In this document: one piece after another, positions 51,413-60,372 of the stretch
How positions within the stretch are numbered: position 1 is the first letter of the stretch
Layout: every line of letters begins with the position of its first letter
Source of the DNA: Paenibacillus contaminans
Lineage (GTDB): Bacteria > Bacillota > Bacilli > Paenibacillales > NBRC-103111
Length of the DNA: 64,000 nucleotides
NCBI RefSeq assembly: GCF_003285015.1
Contig: NZ_QMFB01000019.1
Coordinates: forward strand, 62,217-126,216
Direction of reading: 5' to 3'
The notes under the pieces: generated by a model
Seen by the model: only the letters and a program-made list of their open reading frames with translations
Databases searched by the model: none
Told to the model about the DNA's origin: nothing
Made by a program: the position numbers and the translations under genes

Positions 51413-54085
51413 ATGAATCGGCAACACGGAAAGAAAAGCATGGTGATCGTCTTAAGAAAAACGGGGACGCTGTTACTGACGGCTGCGCTTCTTGCCACGC
51501 CCGTTACGTTGAGCTGGAAGCCCGTTATAGCAGCGGCGGCGGAGGACTCGATCAGACTGATTAGCGAGGAAGCGATCACGTCAGGCGCTATTCTCAAAAA
51601 GTATGAGTGGACGTCGACACGAGGCAGCAAGGCGATTAAAGTAGGAGCCAATGTCATCCAAGTAGATCTTCAGAACCCCAACGTGAAACTTGACGTCATG
51701 ACAGGCAAGGACAGCCAGTTTACCAAAAAGCAGTCCGTACGCAACATGGCGACTGAAACAGGGGCTGTAGCCGGCGTGAATGGCGATTTTTTCAACACGC
51801 AGGCGGTTGGCGTACCGATCGGACCGGAGGTTTCGAACGGAAAGCTTGAATCGACGCCTCCATTCTTACCGGGGTGGTATTCGTTCGGGCTGACGAAGGA
51901 CAATAAGCCGGTCATCGAAATGTTTACGTTCAAAGGCTCGGTAAAAGCAAAAGATGGTGCGGAGTTTCCATTGGGCGGCATCAATAAGCTGTATTACTGG
52001 TACGAACCGAACGGCGAGCACAGCCACATCGATTCCATGTTTATTTATACTAGCACATGGGGACAGGATGATCGCGCAAACGACCGGAATACGGACTTAA
52101 CGGAGGTCCTGGTTCAGAATGATATAGTGAAAGAGATCGTCCGTTACGGCAAAATTCCTATGATAGCTCCGGAAGACGGATACATACTTAGAACGGAAGG
52201 CAAAGCAGCGCAGTTCGTGATGGATCACATCAAAGTAGGCGATAAAATCGAGGCCAACTATGAGGTGTATGCGCAGGACCCGACATTAAGCTATGACGCC
52301 AAAACGTTCAAAATGATGATTGGCGGTCATACGATCCTTGTCGATGGGGGGAAACCGGCCGAGTTTTCACGCCCGTCCTCAAGCGTCAGCGGTTCGTCTC
52401 CGGTCGCCCGTACTAGCGTCGGTTATTCCCAGGACGGCCGTTATGTGTATATGATTGCAGCGGATAAAAGCAGCGAAAGCGACGGCTTGACTCTTGCGGA
52501 GCTCCAAAAAGTGATGATCAAGGTTGGCGTCTGGAAGGGAATGAACCTCGACGGCGGCGGATCGACGCAAATGGTCTCCCGTCCGCTTGGCGAGAACAAT
52601 GTACAGCTAGTAAACGATCCGGGTGGTTATGAACGTCCGGTAGTCAACGGTCTGGGCGTATTTTCGACGGCGCCTAAAGGCACCAAAGCGCTCAGCATGA
52701 AAGTAACCGGTCCTACTTCGCTTCTCGTAGGCGAGAAGGCTAATTACAACGTATCCGGTTACGATGAGTACTATAATCCGTTCCAAGCGGGTCAAATAAC
52801 CGCAGACTGGTCTTCAAGCAAACCGGTCGGCACTTGGGACGGCAATACGTTTACGGCCACGCAAAAAGGGAAAACGACGTTTACGGCCGTTTCGGGCAAT
52901 ATTAAACAAACCTACGACGTTCAGGTTGTCGGCAGGGAAGATATCGCCAGCATGGTCATAGAGCCTTCCGTAGGCGTCATAACGGACAGCAACGAGCCAA
53001 TCAAACTTAGCGTTCGCGTCAAAACCAAATCAGGTGCCGAGAAACAGCTCCCCGGCGATTTGTTCCAATGGGAAATTAAAGGCGCCAAGGGTCAAATAAC
53101 CGGCGATACGCTTCAATTGGAATCGATAACCGATGTGAAATCGGTCGAGCTTATAGCGCGTTACGACGGATTCAGCAGCATCACATCGCTTGGGATCGGC
53201 TACAAAAAGCTGTGGGCGGATTTTGACAAAGCGAATTTTGCAACGACCTTCGCGGGTTCATCGGCCGATGTCAAAGGCGAAGTGAAGCGCGTACCGGGCT
53301 TTGGCAATGCTGCAGGCAGTGTCAACAACGCCGTGTATTTAGGCTACGACATGACGGCAGGGACTGGGACGAAGGCCGCTTATGCCGTGTTTAGCGAAGG
53401 CGGAATCGCCATCGAGGGCGAGCCGAAGTCGCTTAGCATGAACGTGAAAGGCGACAACAGCCGAAACTGGCTGCGGGCTGAGATTTTCGACGCCACCGGT
53501 AAAAAGTTTTTTGTGGAATTCACGAAATCGATCAACTGGGGAGATTGGAAAACGGTCACGGCCAACCTGGCAAGCTATTCGATGACCTATCCGATCAAAT
53601 TGAGCAAAATATACGTGGCCAATCCTGAGCAAGGGCAAGACGAACGGGAATTGAAGGGCTCCATCGTTTTTGACGATCTGACCTTCCATTACCAAACGGA
53701 GGCTCAACAGCTTCCAAGAAATCAGATTAAACTGACGGTCGACAAAAAAACGGTACAAGTGAACGGTAACCCGGTAGATATCGAGCAAGCGCCGGTAATT
53801 GTAGAAGGAAACACGCTGGTTCCGGGCCGATTCGTAGTCGAGGCGTTGAAGGGCGAGGTTCTCTGGACGAACGAGGAACGCAAGGTTACAATTTATCGCG
53901 GTTCTCAAATGGTAGAACTTTGGTTGGATAACAAGGAATTGAATATTAATGGGAAATTGGTGACAGCCGAAGTGCCGCCTGTGCTTATGAACGAGTTTAC
54001 GATGGTGCCGCTTCGTATTCTATCTGAGAATTTAGGATGGAAAGTAAGCTGGGATCAAGAAACGAAGACGGTAACGCTGGAGTAA
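51413..54085 (+). CDS. Secreted phosphodiester glycosidase (NAGPA) protein with copper-amine-oxidase-like C-terminal domain
   Basis: 890-residue exported protein. A signal peptide (about 1-43, ending VIAAAA) is followed by a phosphodiester-glycosidase (NAGPA/PF09992-type) domain at about 70-420. That domain contains GAVAGVNGDFFNTQAVGVPI and GMNLDGGGSTQMV. Beta-rich Ig-like regions fill the middle. The C-terminus (about 765-890) is a copper-amine-oxidase N-terminal-like stalk domain (VNGNPVDIEQAPVIVEGNTL, then VPLRILSENLGW), a frequent Paenibacillus surface module. The substrate is unknown, possibly a sugar-phosphodiester in a wall polymer. GAGGAGAAAGG precedes ATG 51413. Confidence 0.88.
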   Translation: MNRQHGKKSMVIVLRKTGTLLLTAALLATPVTLSWKPVIAAAAEDSIRLISEEAITSGAILKKYEWTSTRGSKAIKVGANVIQVDLQNPNVKLDVMTGKDSQFTKKQSVRNMATETGAVAGVNGDFFNTQAVGVPIGPEVSNGKLESTPPFLPGWYSFGLTKDNKPVIEMFTFKGSVKAKDGAEFPLGGINKLYYWYEPNGEHSHIDSMFIYTSTWGQDDRANDRNTDLTEVLVQNDIVKEIVRYGKIPMIAPEDGYILRTEGKAAQFVMDHIKVGDKIEANYEVYAQDPTLSYDAKTFKMMIGGHTILVDGGKPAEFSRPSSSVSGSSPVARTSVGYSQDGRYVYMIAADKSSESDGLTLAELQKVMIKVGVWKGMNLDGGGSTQMVSRPLGENNVQLVNDPGGYERPVVNGLGVFSTAPKGTKALSMKVTGPTSLLVGEKANYNVSGYDEYYNPFQAGQITADWSSSKPVGTWDGNTFTATQKGKTTFTAVSGNIKQTYDVQVVGREDIASMVIEPSVGVITDSNEPIKLSVRVKTKSGAEKQLPGDLFQWEIKGAKGQITGDTLQLESITDVKSVELIARYDGFSSITSLGIGYKKLWADFDKANFATTFAGSSADVKGEVKRVPGFGNAAGSVNNAVYLGYDMTAGTGTKAAYAVFSEGGIAIEGEPKSLSMNVKGDNSRNWLRAEIFDATGKKFFVEFTKSINWGDWKTVTANLASYSMTYPIKLSKIYVANPEQGQDERELKGSIVFDDLTFHYQTEAQQLPRNQIKLTVDKKTVQVNGNPVDIEQAPVIVEGNTLVPGRFVVEALKGEVLWTNEERKVTIYRGSQMVELWLDNKELNINGKLVTAEVPPVLMNEFTMVPLRILSENLGWKVSWDQETKTVTLE

Positions 54086-54200
54086 AATAGTACTTCCATA
54101 GCACTTTCAAACATCGGCAAATATGATACTATTATACCAAACGCCTTTTGCGGAATTTGGAAAAAGACTAATCGTCCTGTGGCGTCTGTATCTTGAAATC

Positions 54201-54284
54201 TCAGAAAGTGTATCTGCTGATTGTTCGATTTCCCGGTAAACGCGCTCTTCCTTCGGAAAAGACGGCGCAGCCGTTTATCCTTGG
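54201..54284 (+). repeat. Interspersed palindromic repeat, copy D
   Basis: Starts TCAGAAAGTGTATCTGCTGA and ends CCGTTTATCCTTGG, with CGGTAAACGCGC and a TCTTCC-TTCG-GGAA-type centre. It lies 32 bp before degS. Copy E at 9901-9989 is its nearest relative in the window. Confidence 0.7.
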
Positions 54285-54316
54285 TTTTTAGATGGGTATA
54301 AAGGAGTTTGGGCAGC

Positions 54317-55495
54317 TTGCAGCAAGTCGATGCAATTGATCGTGTCATAAAAAATGCGATATCCGTAATGGAGAGCAGCAAATATCAGATTTTTGAAATT
54401 TGTGAAAGTGCCCGTGCGGAACGGGATACGCTTAACAAAGAGCTGCAGCAGGTCATGGAAGAAGCAGGCAGTGCGATCGATCAGGTCGATAAGCTCGAGC
54501 TCGCATACAAAAAGTCGAGAATCCGGCTCACGGAGGTGAGCCGGGATTTCCGGCGTTTCAAGGAAGAAGATATAAAGATCGCCTATGACGCCGCTACTCA
54601 GCTGCAGCTGCAGCTCACGGTTTTTAGGGAGAAGGAAGCGCACCTGAGGCAGCGCCGCGATGATTTGCAGAAGCGGATCAAAAACGTGGACAAGCAGATC
54701 GAACGCGCAGAAATGATCGTTTCCCAAGTGGGCGTAGTTCTCGAATATTTGTCGGGCGACTTGAACCAGGTCACGCGTATTTTGGAATCGGCGAAGAACA
54801 GACAGATGATCGGCTTGAAAATTACGCTCGCCCAAGAGGAGGAGCGTAAGCGCATTGCCAGGGAGATCCACGATGGGCTGGCGCAAACCATGGCGAACGT
54901 CGTACTGCGTGCCGAAATATCCGAACGTATGCTCGCCAAAGGGCAACAGGAAGCCGTAAAAGACGAACTGATCGAGCTCAAAGGGCAGGTGCGCAGCGGT
55001 CTTGAGGAAGTTCGGAAAATCATTTTCAACCTGCGGCCGATGACGCTTGATGATTTGGGACTTGTTCCTACGCTGCGGCGATTTGTGCAGGATTTTGAGG
55101 AACGCACGAAAATACATGCCTCGATAGAACTGATTGGAAGGGAGATGCGGCTGCCTTCGGGTATGGAGGTGGCCGTCTTCCGATTGGTCCAAGAGACGTT
55201 TTCGAACGTGCTCAAGCATGCGAACGCTTCTTATATCTCGCTGGAGTTGACTTTCCAAGCCCAGATGGTGAAGATCGCCGTCAAAGACAATGGGGTCGGC
55301 TTCGATGTAGGGATGATCGAGGCGAAGATCGCTAAAGGAAGCCATTTTGGATTGATGGGCATGCGTGAACGAGTCGAACTGCTGGAAGGAAGGATGGATA
55401 TCGAGTCCAGCCCGAATGCCGGTTCAAAAATATCAATGCTGATTCCGATCGGTTCCGAACAGAGGAGGAATATAACGGATGGACAAAATGACTAG
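54317..55495 (+). CDS. degS: Two-component sensor histidine kinase DegS
   Basis: Cytoplasmic kinase that phosphorylates DegU to control exoenzymes, motility, competence and biofilm. The product has 392 residues: an N-terminal coiled-coil sensor domain (about 10-170) with no membrane segment, HisKA_3 with phosphorylated His185 in REIHDGLAQTMANVVLRAE, and a HATPase domain with VKDNGVGFD and FGLMGMRERVELLEG. The start is TTG 54317, 10 nt after AAGGAG (54301-54306). It overlaps degU by 17 nt. Confidence 0.95.
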   Translation: MQQVDAIDRVIKNAISVMESSKYQIFEICESARAERDTLNKELQQVMEEAGSAIDQVDKLELAYKKSRIRLTEVSRDFRRFKEEDIKIAYDAATQLQLQLTVFREKEAHLRQRRDDLQKRIKNVDKQIERAEMIVSQVGVVLEYLSGDLNQVTRILESAKNRQMIGLKITLAQEEERKRIAREIHDGLAQTMANVVLRAEISERMLAKGQQEAVKDELIELKGQVRSGLEEVRKIIFNLRPMTLDDLGLVPTLRRFVQDFEERTKIHASIELIGREMRLPSGMEVAVFRLVQETFSNVLKHANASYISLELTFQAQMVKIAVKDNGVGFDVGMIEAKIAKGSHFGLMGMRERVELLEGRMDIESSPNAGSKISMLIPIGSEQRRNITDGQND

Positions 55496-56204
55496 CGCAA
55501 AACGAAACATTAAACTGGTCTTAGCCGACGACCACCAATTGTTTCGCGAAGGCGTCAAACGAATTATCAATATGGAGCAAGGTCTTGAAGTGGTAGGCGA
55601 ATGCGGAGACGGCATCCAAGTCATCGAGCTCTGCAACGAGCTGAAGCCGGATATCGTGTTGATGGACATCAACATGCCGGTGGAGAATGGCGTTGTCGCG
55701 ACGGAGAAGCTGAAGGAATTTTTCCCGGAAACAAAGGTTATCATTCTTTCTATCCATGACGATGAAAGCTATGTGTTCGAAACGCTTCGCAAAGGCGCAT
55801 CGGGCTATTTACTGAAGGATATGGAAGCGGAGTCGCTTATCAATGCCATTCATTCGGTTGTTGCCGGCCATGCTTATATTCACCCGAAGGTAACAGGCAA
55901 GCTGATCAATCAGCTTCGCAGGATGACCTATTTGGATGAAGTCGGCGTAGCCGCAAGCGGAACGGCCGTGAAGGAAGCGGGCGTCAAATTCGTTCATTCC
56001 TCGAATAACCCGCTCACTCGCCGCGAAGCGGAAGTGCTTCGACTGATGGCTGAAGGCAAAAGCAATAAAGGGATCGGCGAATTCCTTTTTATAAGCGAGA
56101 AAACGGTGAAAAACCACGTTAGCAGCATTTTGCAGAAAATGGAAGTGGATGACCGGACGCAAGCGGTAATCATCGCCATCAAAAATGGATGGGTCACGCT
56201 TTAG
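55479..56204 (+). CDS. degU: Response regulator DegU
   Basis: Transcription factor partner of DegS, 241 residues. The receiver domain has LADDHQLFREG at the N-terminus and phospho-acceptor Asp63 in VLMDINMPVENG; the C-terminal LuxR-type helix-turn-helix includes LTRREAEVLRLMAEGKSNK and ISEKTVKNHVSSILQKM. ATG 55479 follows GAGGAGG; ATG 55488 is an alternative that matches the B. subtilis N-terminus more closely. Confidence 0.95.
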   Translation: MDKMTSAKRNIKLVLADDHQLFREGVKRIINMEQGLEVVGECGDGIQVIELCNELKPDIVLMDINMPVENGVVATEKLKEFFPETKVIILSIHDDESYVFETLRKGASGYLLKDMEAESLINAIHSVVAGHAYIHPKVTGKLINQLRRMTYLDEVGVAASGTAVKEAGVKFVHSSNNPLTRREAEVLRLMAEGKSNKGIGEFLFISEKTVKNHVSSILQKMEVDDRTQAVIIAIKNGWVTL

Positions 56205-56313
56205 TACATAGGCGCTGCGCTTAGTACTGCAATAGAATAGTATGGCGAGTCGAAAGTAACAGGAACTCCGCCAAGCATTGCGGCATATACTATCCGTAAG
56301 GGAGGGAGCCGCG

Positions 56314-56715
56314 ATGATCGTAGGGTTGCTGTTGTTTTTCGGCTTGTACGGCTTGAGTGCGGTACTCGTTCATGTTTGGTATGCTTTGGATCAGAACAAG
56401 AAAAGAAGACGCACCATCCGATTTATTTTGATTACCCGCAATAATGAACAGCATATGGAGTGGTATTTGCGATCGCTTCGGTTTTTTTCAAGATGGCGCG
56501 GTTGTCATGTGGCCATTGCGGTTTTTGATGACGGATCGACCGACGATACGCTGCATATTGCCCGGCAATATGGGCGCAAACGGGATTATATAGACATCTA
56601 CGAGCGTGTTGACGATATAGACAACTATATGGACGACTGGCAGGGGGAGCGATTGATTGTACTCAGGCTGCATTTGCTAACCCCTTACAGGCGATTAGCC
56701 GTTCTTCAGTGGTAA
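56314..56715 (+). CDS. Short membrane-anchored GT2-like protein, possibly truncated
   Basis: 133 residues. An N-terminal membrane helix (about 2-22) is followed by RTIRFILITRNNEQHMEWYL and VAIAVFDDGSTDDTLHIARQ, which match the nucleotide-binding start of a GT2 glycosyltransferase (DDGSTD motif). The catalytic second half (DxD-type and ED regions, QxxRW) is absent. It is either a degraded glycosyltransferase or a small protein that reuses the fold. It lies where Bacillus has degV, between degU and comFA. GGAGGGAG gives a good ribosome-binding site, so it is probably translated. Confidence 0.6.
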   Translation: MIVGLLLFFGLYGLSAVLVHVWYALDQNKKRRRTIRFILITRNNEQHMEWYLRSLRFFSRWRGCHVAIAVFDDGSTDDTLHIARQYGRKRDYIDIYERVDDIDNYMDDWQGERLIVLRLHLLTPYRRLAVLQW

Positions 56716-56833
56716 ACGCTTTCAGCTGTTGAAAAGGTGCTGAAGAGACGCGTCCGGACTAGAGCGAATGATGGAAGACGAATGAGGATGAACAACACGG
56801 CGAGACTTGGAATTTTCGAAGAGGAGCCGATGC

Positions 56834-58915
56834 ATGAAGGCAACCTTATATGCCGTTAAGAGCGGGGGCGAGTGGAGCTGGCGCGCGACGCCGGATTTTC
56901 GCATCGATCTTGCTTACTGGCTTCGGCAATATGATGGACCAAGGGACATCGTATCGCTCGAGCCTGCCTTATCGTGGGGACAAGCCGTATGGATACGGGA
57001 TACGCTTAATTTGCGAAGGCTTCAGCCTAGCCAACATCAACATGTCAGGAGGGAATTGACGAAAAGGTTACGGGAATCGGGTGACGGTTCCCAGCTGCTC
57101 CGGAACGTGAAATTTAAGGAGCGACCGCTTTCAGGGGAAAGCGTTCATGATTTCTCGGGGACGGATCGCTCGACGGCAGAGAAAATTGCGAAGCTGCTCC
57201 AAGGCCGCTCTCTGCTTCCGGAGGAGCTCCACAGCTTATTGACTGCGCATGGGCTTGGCCATGTAGTGGATAGTTGGCTTCCATATGTCCAACTGGCCGC
57301 ATTGGAGGGCCATGTGACTTTGACGAATGCGGTTCGCTGCCGGGAAAACGGCTGGTTTTGGCGGCGCGTACGAAGCTATTCATGCCGTCGCTGCGGAAGC
57401 GGCGATAAACGAATGTATTGGAGCCGCTGTTTATTTTGCGGGACGGATTGCCCCTACTGCGAAGAGTGCTTGACGATGGGGCGTTCGCGGTTTTGTACGC
57501 TTCTGATTTTGGGCGAAGGAAGTGTGACCGGTGAGGAACGTGACTCCGTAGTTAGTGCAACTGGTGGCCGGTTGCTTGAGGAGCGGCATATGGTCCGTCA
57601 TGCAAGATCGTATCAGGCAGGAGCTGCGCTAGGTGCGAAAGGCGCCGCTGCTGCTCAAGAAATGGACGGGCTGGCGGCCCATTTGCGGCCCTGGGGTCTC
57701 AGTCCGGCGCAAACGGAGGCGTCGGGCAAGGCGCTGCTTTTTCTTAAGGAAACGGCTGCGGGTATGAAGTCGAATGAAGATGTACGGGCGAAAAAGGGTT
57801 CGGCAAGCTCCCATGGCCGCCAAGCTTTGTCAGGGAACGCTTCTATACATCCGAATGCGAACGTGAAAGAGGATCGGCCGTCTTTCCTTATTTGGGCTGT
57901 CACGGGTGCGGGCAAGACGGAGATGATTTACCCCTTGGTCTCGCATGAGCTGGCCGCAGGACGGAACGTGCTGATCGCGACGCCGAGGCGGGATGTCGTT
58001 CTCGAGCTGATGCCTCGACTTGCTAAAGCATTCCCGGGCGAGAAAATCGTAACGCTGTACGGCGGCAGCAAGCAGCGCTGGGAGCAGGGCAGCGTTACGC
58101 TATCTACGACGCATCAGTTGATGCGTTTTTGGCGGCGGTTTGATCTGGTCGTGATCGACGAGCTGGATGCCTTTCCGTTCCACGGCAATCCTGTGCTTGA
58201 GTTTGCGGCGATCAAAGCCTGCAAAGAGGATGGGCGCTATATTCTGCTGTCGGCTACGCCTCCCACGGCTCTGCAGGAGGCCTCATCCAGCGGAAAACTG
58301 CCGCATGTGAAGGTGCCTGTGCGCTACCATCGGCATCCGCTTCCAGGGCCGGTATTGCTTACGTCAAAGCCGCTCAGGAGCTGGATCAAGCTGAACGCCG
58401 TTCCGAAAGGCGTGCTGCTTGCGATGAAAGCATCGGTTGCGAGGGGAGCGCAGCTGTTTATTTTCGTACCCGCAATCGTGTTGGTCGAGCCGCTTGTTGC
58501 GCTGCTGCGCCGAACGTTTCCTGAACTGAACGTGCAGGGGACATCGTCTAAAGACGAGGACAGGGCTGAGAAAGTGATCGGTTTTCGCGAGAAACGAACC
58601 GATATGCTCGTAACGACGACTATTCTCGAGCGGGGCGTAACGGTGCCGAAGACGGACGTGTTTATTTTGGGTGCGGACTCGGGGTTGTTTAACGAAGCGG
58701 CTTTGGTACAGATGGCAGGACGGGCTGGGCGATCGAAGGATGACCCGTTTGGTTATGTATACTTTATTGCCTACGAACGTACGCAAGCGCAGCGGGCGGC
58801 TATTCGGCAGATCGAGCGCATGAACCGGCTGGCGAAGGAGAAAGGGTATCTTCTTGATGAGGGACCGCAGCAGCAGAAGCACGCATCCCAGGACAGCGGG
58901 GAGGTGCAGCGATGA
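56834..58915 (+). CDS. comFA: Competence DNA helicase ComFA, long form
   Basis: DEAD-type ATPase that helps pull single-stranded DNA into the cell. B. subtilis ComFA has 463 residues; this one has 693. A ~180-residue N-terminal extension of unknown fold precedes a zinc finger (Cys184 and Cys187 in CRRCG, then CLFCGTDCPYCEEC). An insertion of ~100 residues follows before Walker A GAGKTE (about 358-363). VIDELDAFPF is the DEAD-like box, LSATPP is motif III, and TTTILERGVTVP and QMAGRAGRS are motifs V and VI. ATG 56834 follows GAGGAG. It overlaps comFC by 4 nt; comFB is absent. Confidence 0.92.
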   Translation: MKATLYAVKSGGEWSWRATPDFRIDLAYWLRQYDGPRDIVSLEPALSWGQAVWIRDTLNLRRLQPSQHQHVRRELTKRLRESGDGSQLLRNVKFKERPLSGESVHDFSGTDRSTAEKIAKLLQGRSLLPEELHSLLTAHGLGHVVDSWLPYVQLAALEGHVTLTNAVRCRENGWFWRRVRSYSCRRCGSGDKRMYWSRCLFCGTDCPYCEECLTMGRSRFCTLLILGEGSVTGEERDSVVSATGGRLLEERHMVRHARSYQAGAALGAKGAAAAQEMDGLAAHLRPWGLSPAQTEASGKALLFLKETAAGMKSNEDVRAKKGSASSHGRQALSGNASIHPNANVKEDRPSFLIWAVTGAGKTEMIYPLVSHELAAGRNVLIATPRRDVVLELMPRLAKAFPGEKIVTLYGGSKQRWEQGSVTLSTTHQLMRFWRRFDLVVIDELDAFPFHGNPVLEFAAIKACKEDGRYILLSATPPTALQEASSSGKLPHVKVPVRYHRHPLPGPVLLTSKPLRSWIKLNAVPKGVLLAMKASVARGAQLFIFVPAIVLVEPLVALLRRTFPELNVQGTSSKDEDRAEKVIGFREKRTDMLVTTTILERGVTVPKTDVFILGADSGLFNEAALVQMAGRAGRSKDDPFGYVYFIAYERTQAQRAAIRQIERMNRLAKEKGYLLDEGPQQQKHASQDSGEVQR

Positions 58916-59691
58916 TCGGCGAGCCTCGTAGGCCATTTGCGGGTTTATGGCGCGGCATGGGGCATAAAATCGGCGGGTTGCTGGGCGGCTTCCAGCGGGA
59001 TTGTCCGGTTTGCCGGGCGGCAGCGAACGCGGCTTCCAACCCGTTCGGGCTTTGCGCGTCTTGTTTTGCCAAGGTTCCTTGGATTACCGAGATTATTTGC
59101 GAAATCTGCGGCCGGTACGAAGCATGTCCCGATTGCCGGCGGCGAAGCGAGCCCGCCTTTCGTCAGAACAGGAGTGCTGTCCGCTATAATGCGGTGATGA
59201 AGGAGTGGCTGGCGTTGTTCAAGTACCGCGGCGACGAAAGGCTGCTGAATTTATTCGCCGACATGCTGCTGCTTGCGTATCGAAAACATGGCGAGCTGGC
59301 CGACCTGCCCAAGCACGGATTCGATCTGCTTACTTACGTCCCGCTTAGCGAGCAGCGTTTGCTGGAAAGAGGATTCAATCAGGCGGAGCAGTTGGCCCTT
59401 CGGCTTGGTCAAAAAACCAAGGTGCCGGTTATGCCTCTGCTGACCCGCCTGCGTCATACGCCCAAGCAGAGCTTTCAAAAGCGCGCGGAGCGTCTCGGCA
59501 ATCTCGAGGGCGCTTTCGATATAGACGGCGAGCATGTCGGCAAGCTGGCTCCCATGCTGCGCGAACGAAACCATCTGCACATCGCAATCGTAGATGATGT
59601 GTATACGACCGGCACGACGCTGCAGCACTGTTCTTCGATTTTGGCGCGGCATGTGCCCGCAACTTTTTACGGTATTACTTGGGCCAGGTGA
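58912..59691 (+). CDS. comFC: Competence protein ComFC, phosphoribosyltransferase-like
   Basis: 259 residues. An N-terminal zinc-binding region (CPVCRAA, LCASCFA, ICEICGRYEACPDC) is joined to a phosphoribosyltransferase domain with PRPP loop IAIVDDVYTTGTTLQHC near the C-terminus and ERGFNQAEQLA mid-protein. ComFC works with ComFA and DprA in DNA uptake. It is coupled to comFA by an ATGA overlap. Confidence 0.93.
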   Translation: MIGEPRRPFAGLWRGMGHKIGGLLGGFQRDCPVCRAAANAASNPFGLCASCFAKVPWITEIICEICGRYEACPDCRRRSEPAFRQNRSAVRYNAVMKEWLALFKYRGDERLLNLFADMLLLAYRKHGELADLPKHGFDLLTYVPLSEQRLLERGFNQAEQLALRLGQKTKVPVMPLLTRLRHTPKQSFQKRAERLGNLEGAFDIDGEHVGKLAPMLRERNHLHIAIVDDVYTTGTTLQHCSSILARHVPATFYGITWAR

Positions 59692-59794
59692 CGGAATTGT
59701 AAAATATTAGAGAATTAGCTATACAAATGTTGCGTCGGTCATGTAAACTGGTGGATAAGAATGACCGTTTGGATCGATCGGGGGGCTTTTTTTT

Positions 59795-60217
59795 ATGGGA
59801 ATGAATGTTGATAATTGTCCTCGCTGCGGCAAAATCTATGTGAAGAATTTTCGTGATGCATGTCCGTCCTGCATAAAAGATTTGGAGCAGCAATATGAGA
59901 AATGCGTGAAGTATTTGCGGGAATCCCGTAAAGCTACCATTATCGAGCTGAGTGAAGCGACCGAGGTATCGGTTAAGCAGATCACGAAGTTTATTCGGGA
60001 AGGCCGTATTTCGATTGCGAGTTTGCCGAACATGGGGTATCCGTGCGAAGTGTGCGGCACCATGATCCGCGAGAACGCGATGTGCGGAAGCTGCCGTCAG
60101 CGGCTGGCGAAGGACGTTTCCAACGCTCGGGAGGACGCGCTGCGTGCGGAGGAAAACCGTAAACAGGAAGCGCATATCGCCTTTAAAATTGAAGATCGTT
60201 TGAAAAACAAAAGATAA
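59795..60217 (+). CDS. yvyF: Flagellar operon protein YvyF (TIGR03826 family)
   Basis: 140-residue zinc-ribbon protein: CPRCGKIYVKN and CPSC at the N-terminus, a helix-turn-helix-like middle (LSEATEVSVKQITKFIREGR), and a second zinc pair CEVCG and CGSCR. In Bacillus yvyF lies between comFC and flgM and has been linked to flagellar gene control. The ribosome-binding site is poor (GGGGGG, 9 nt before the ATG), and an alternative ATG lies at 59801. Here flgM, flgN and flgK do not follow. Confidence 0.88.
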   Translation: MGMNVDNCPRCGKIYVKNFRDACPSCIKDLEQQYEKCVKYLRESRKATIIELSEATEVSVKQITKFIREGRISIASLPNMGYPCEVCGTMIRENAMCGSCRQRLAKDVSNAREDALRAEENRKQEAHIAFKIEDRLKNKR

Positions 60218-60231
60218 CGGATCGTATGCGA

Positions 60232-60269
60232 ATCCCTGATACCGAAACGGTATTTTCGATATCAGGGAT
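60232..60269. terminator. Stem-loop between convergent genes
   Basis: ATCCCTGATA (60232-60241) pairs perfectly with TATCAGGGAT (60260-60269); the loop can also fold as ATACCG-AAA-CGGTAT. There is no strong T-run on either strand. It may be a weak bidirectional terminator between yvyF and the - strand operon. Confidence 0.45.
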
Positions 60270-60372
60270 CTGTCACGGCAATAAACTCGTAAACGTTGCC
60301 GGTCATCTAATGGAGCTTGATCCGGCGCGATGATCAAAGCGATTGCACTATTCCGCTGTCGAGAAACAGCGG

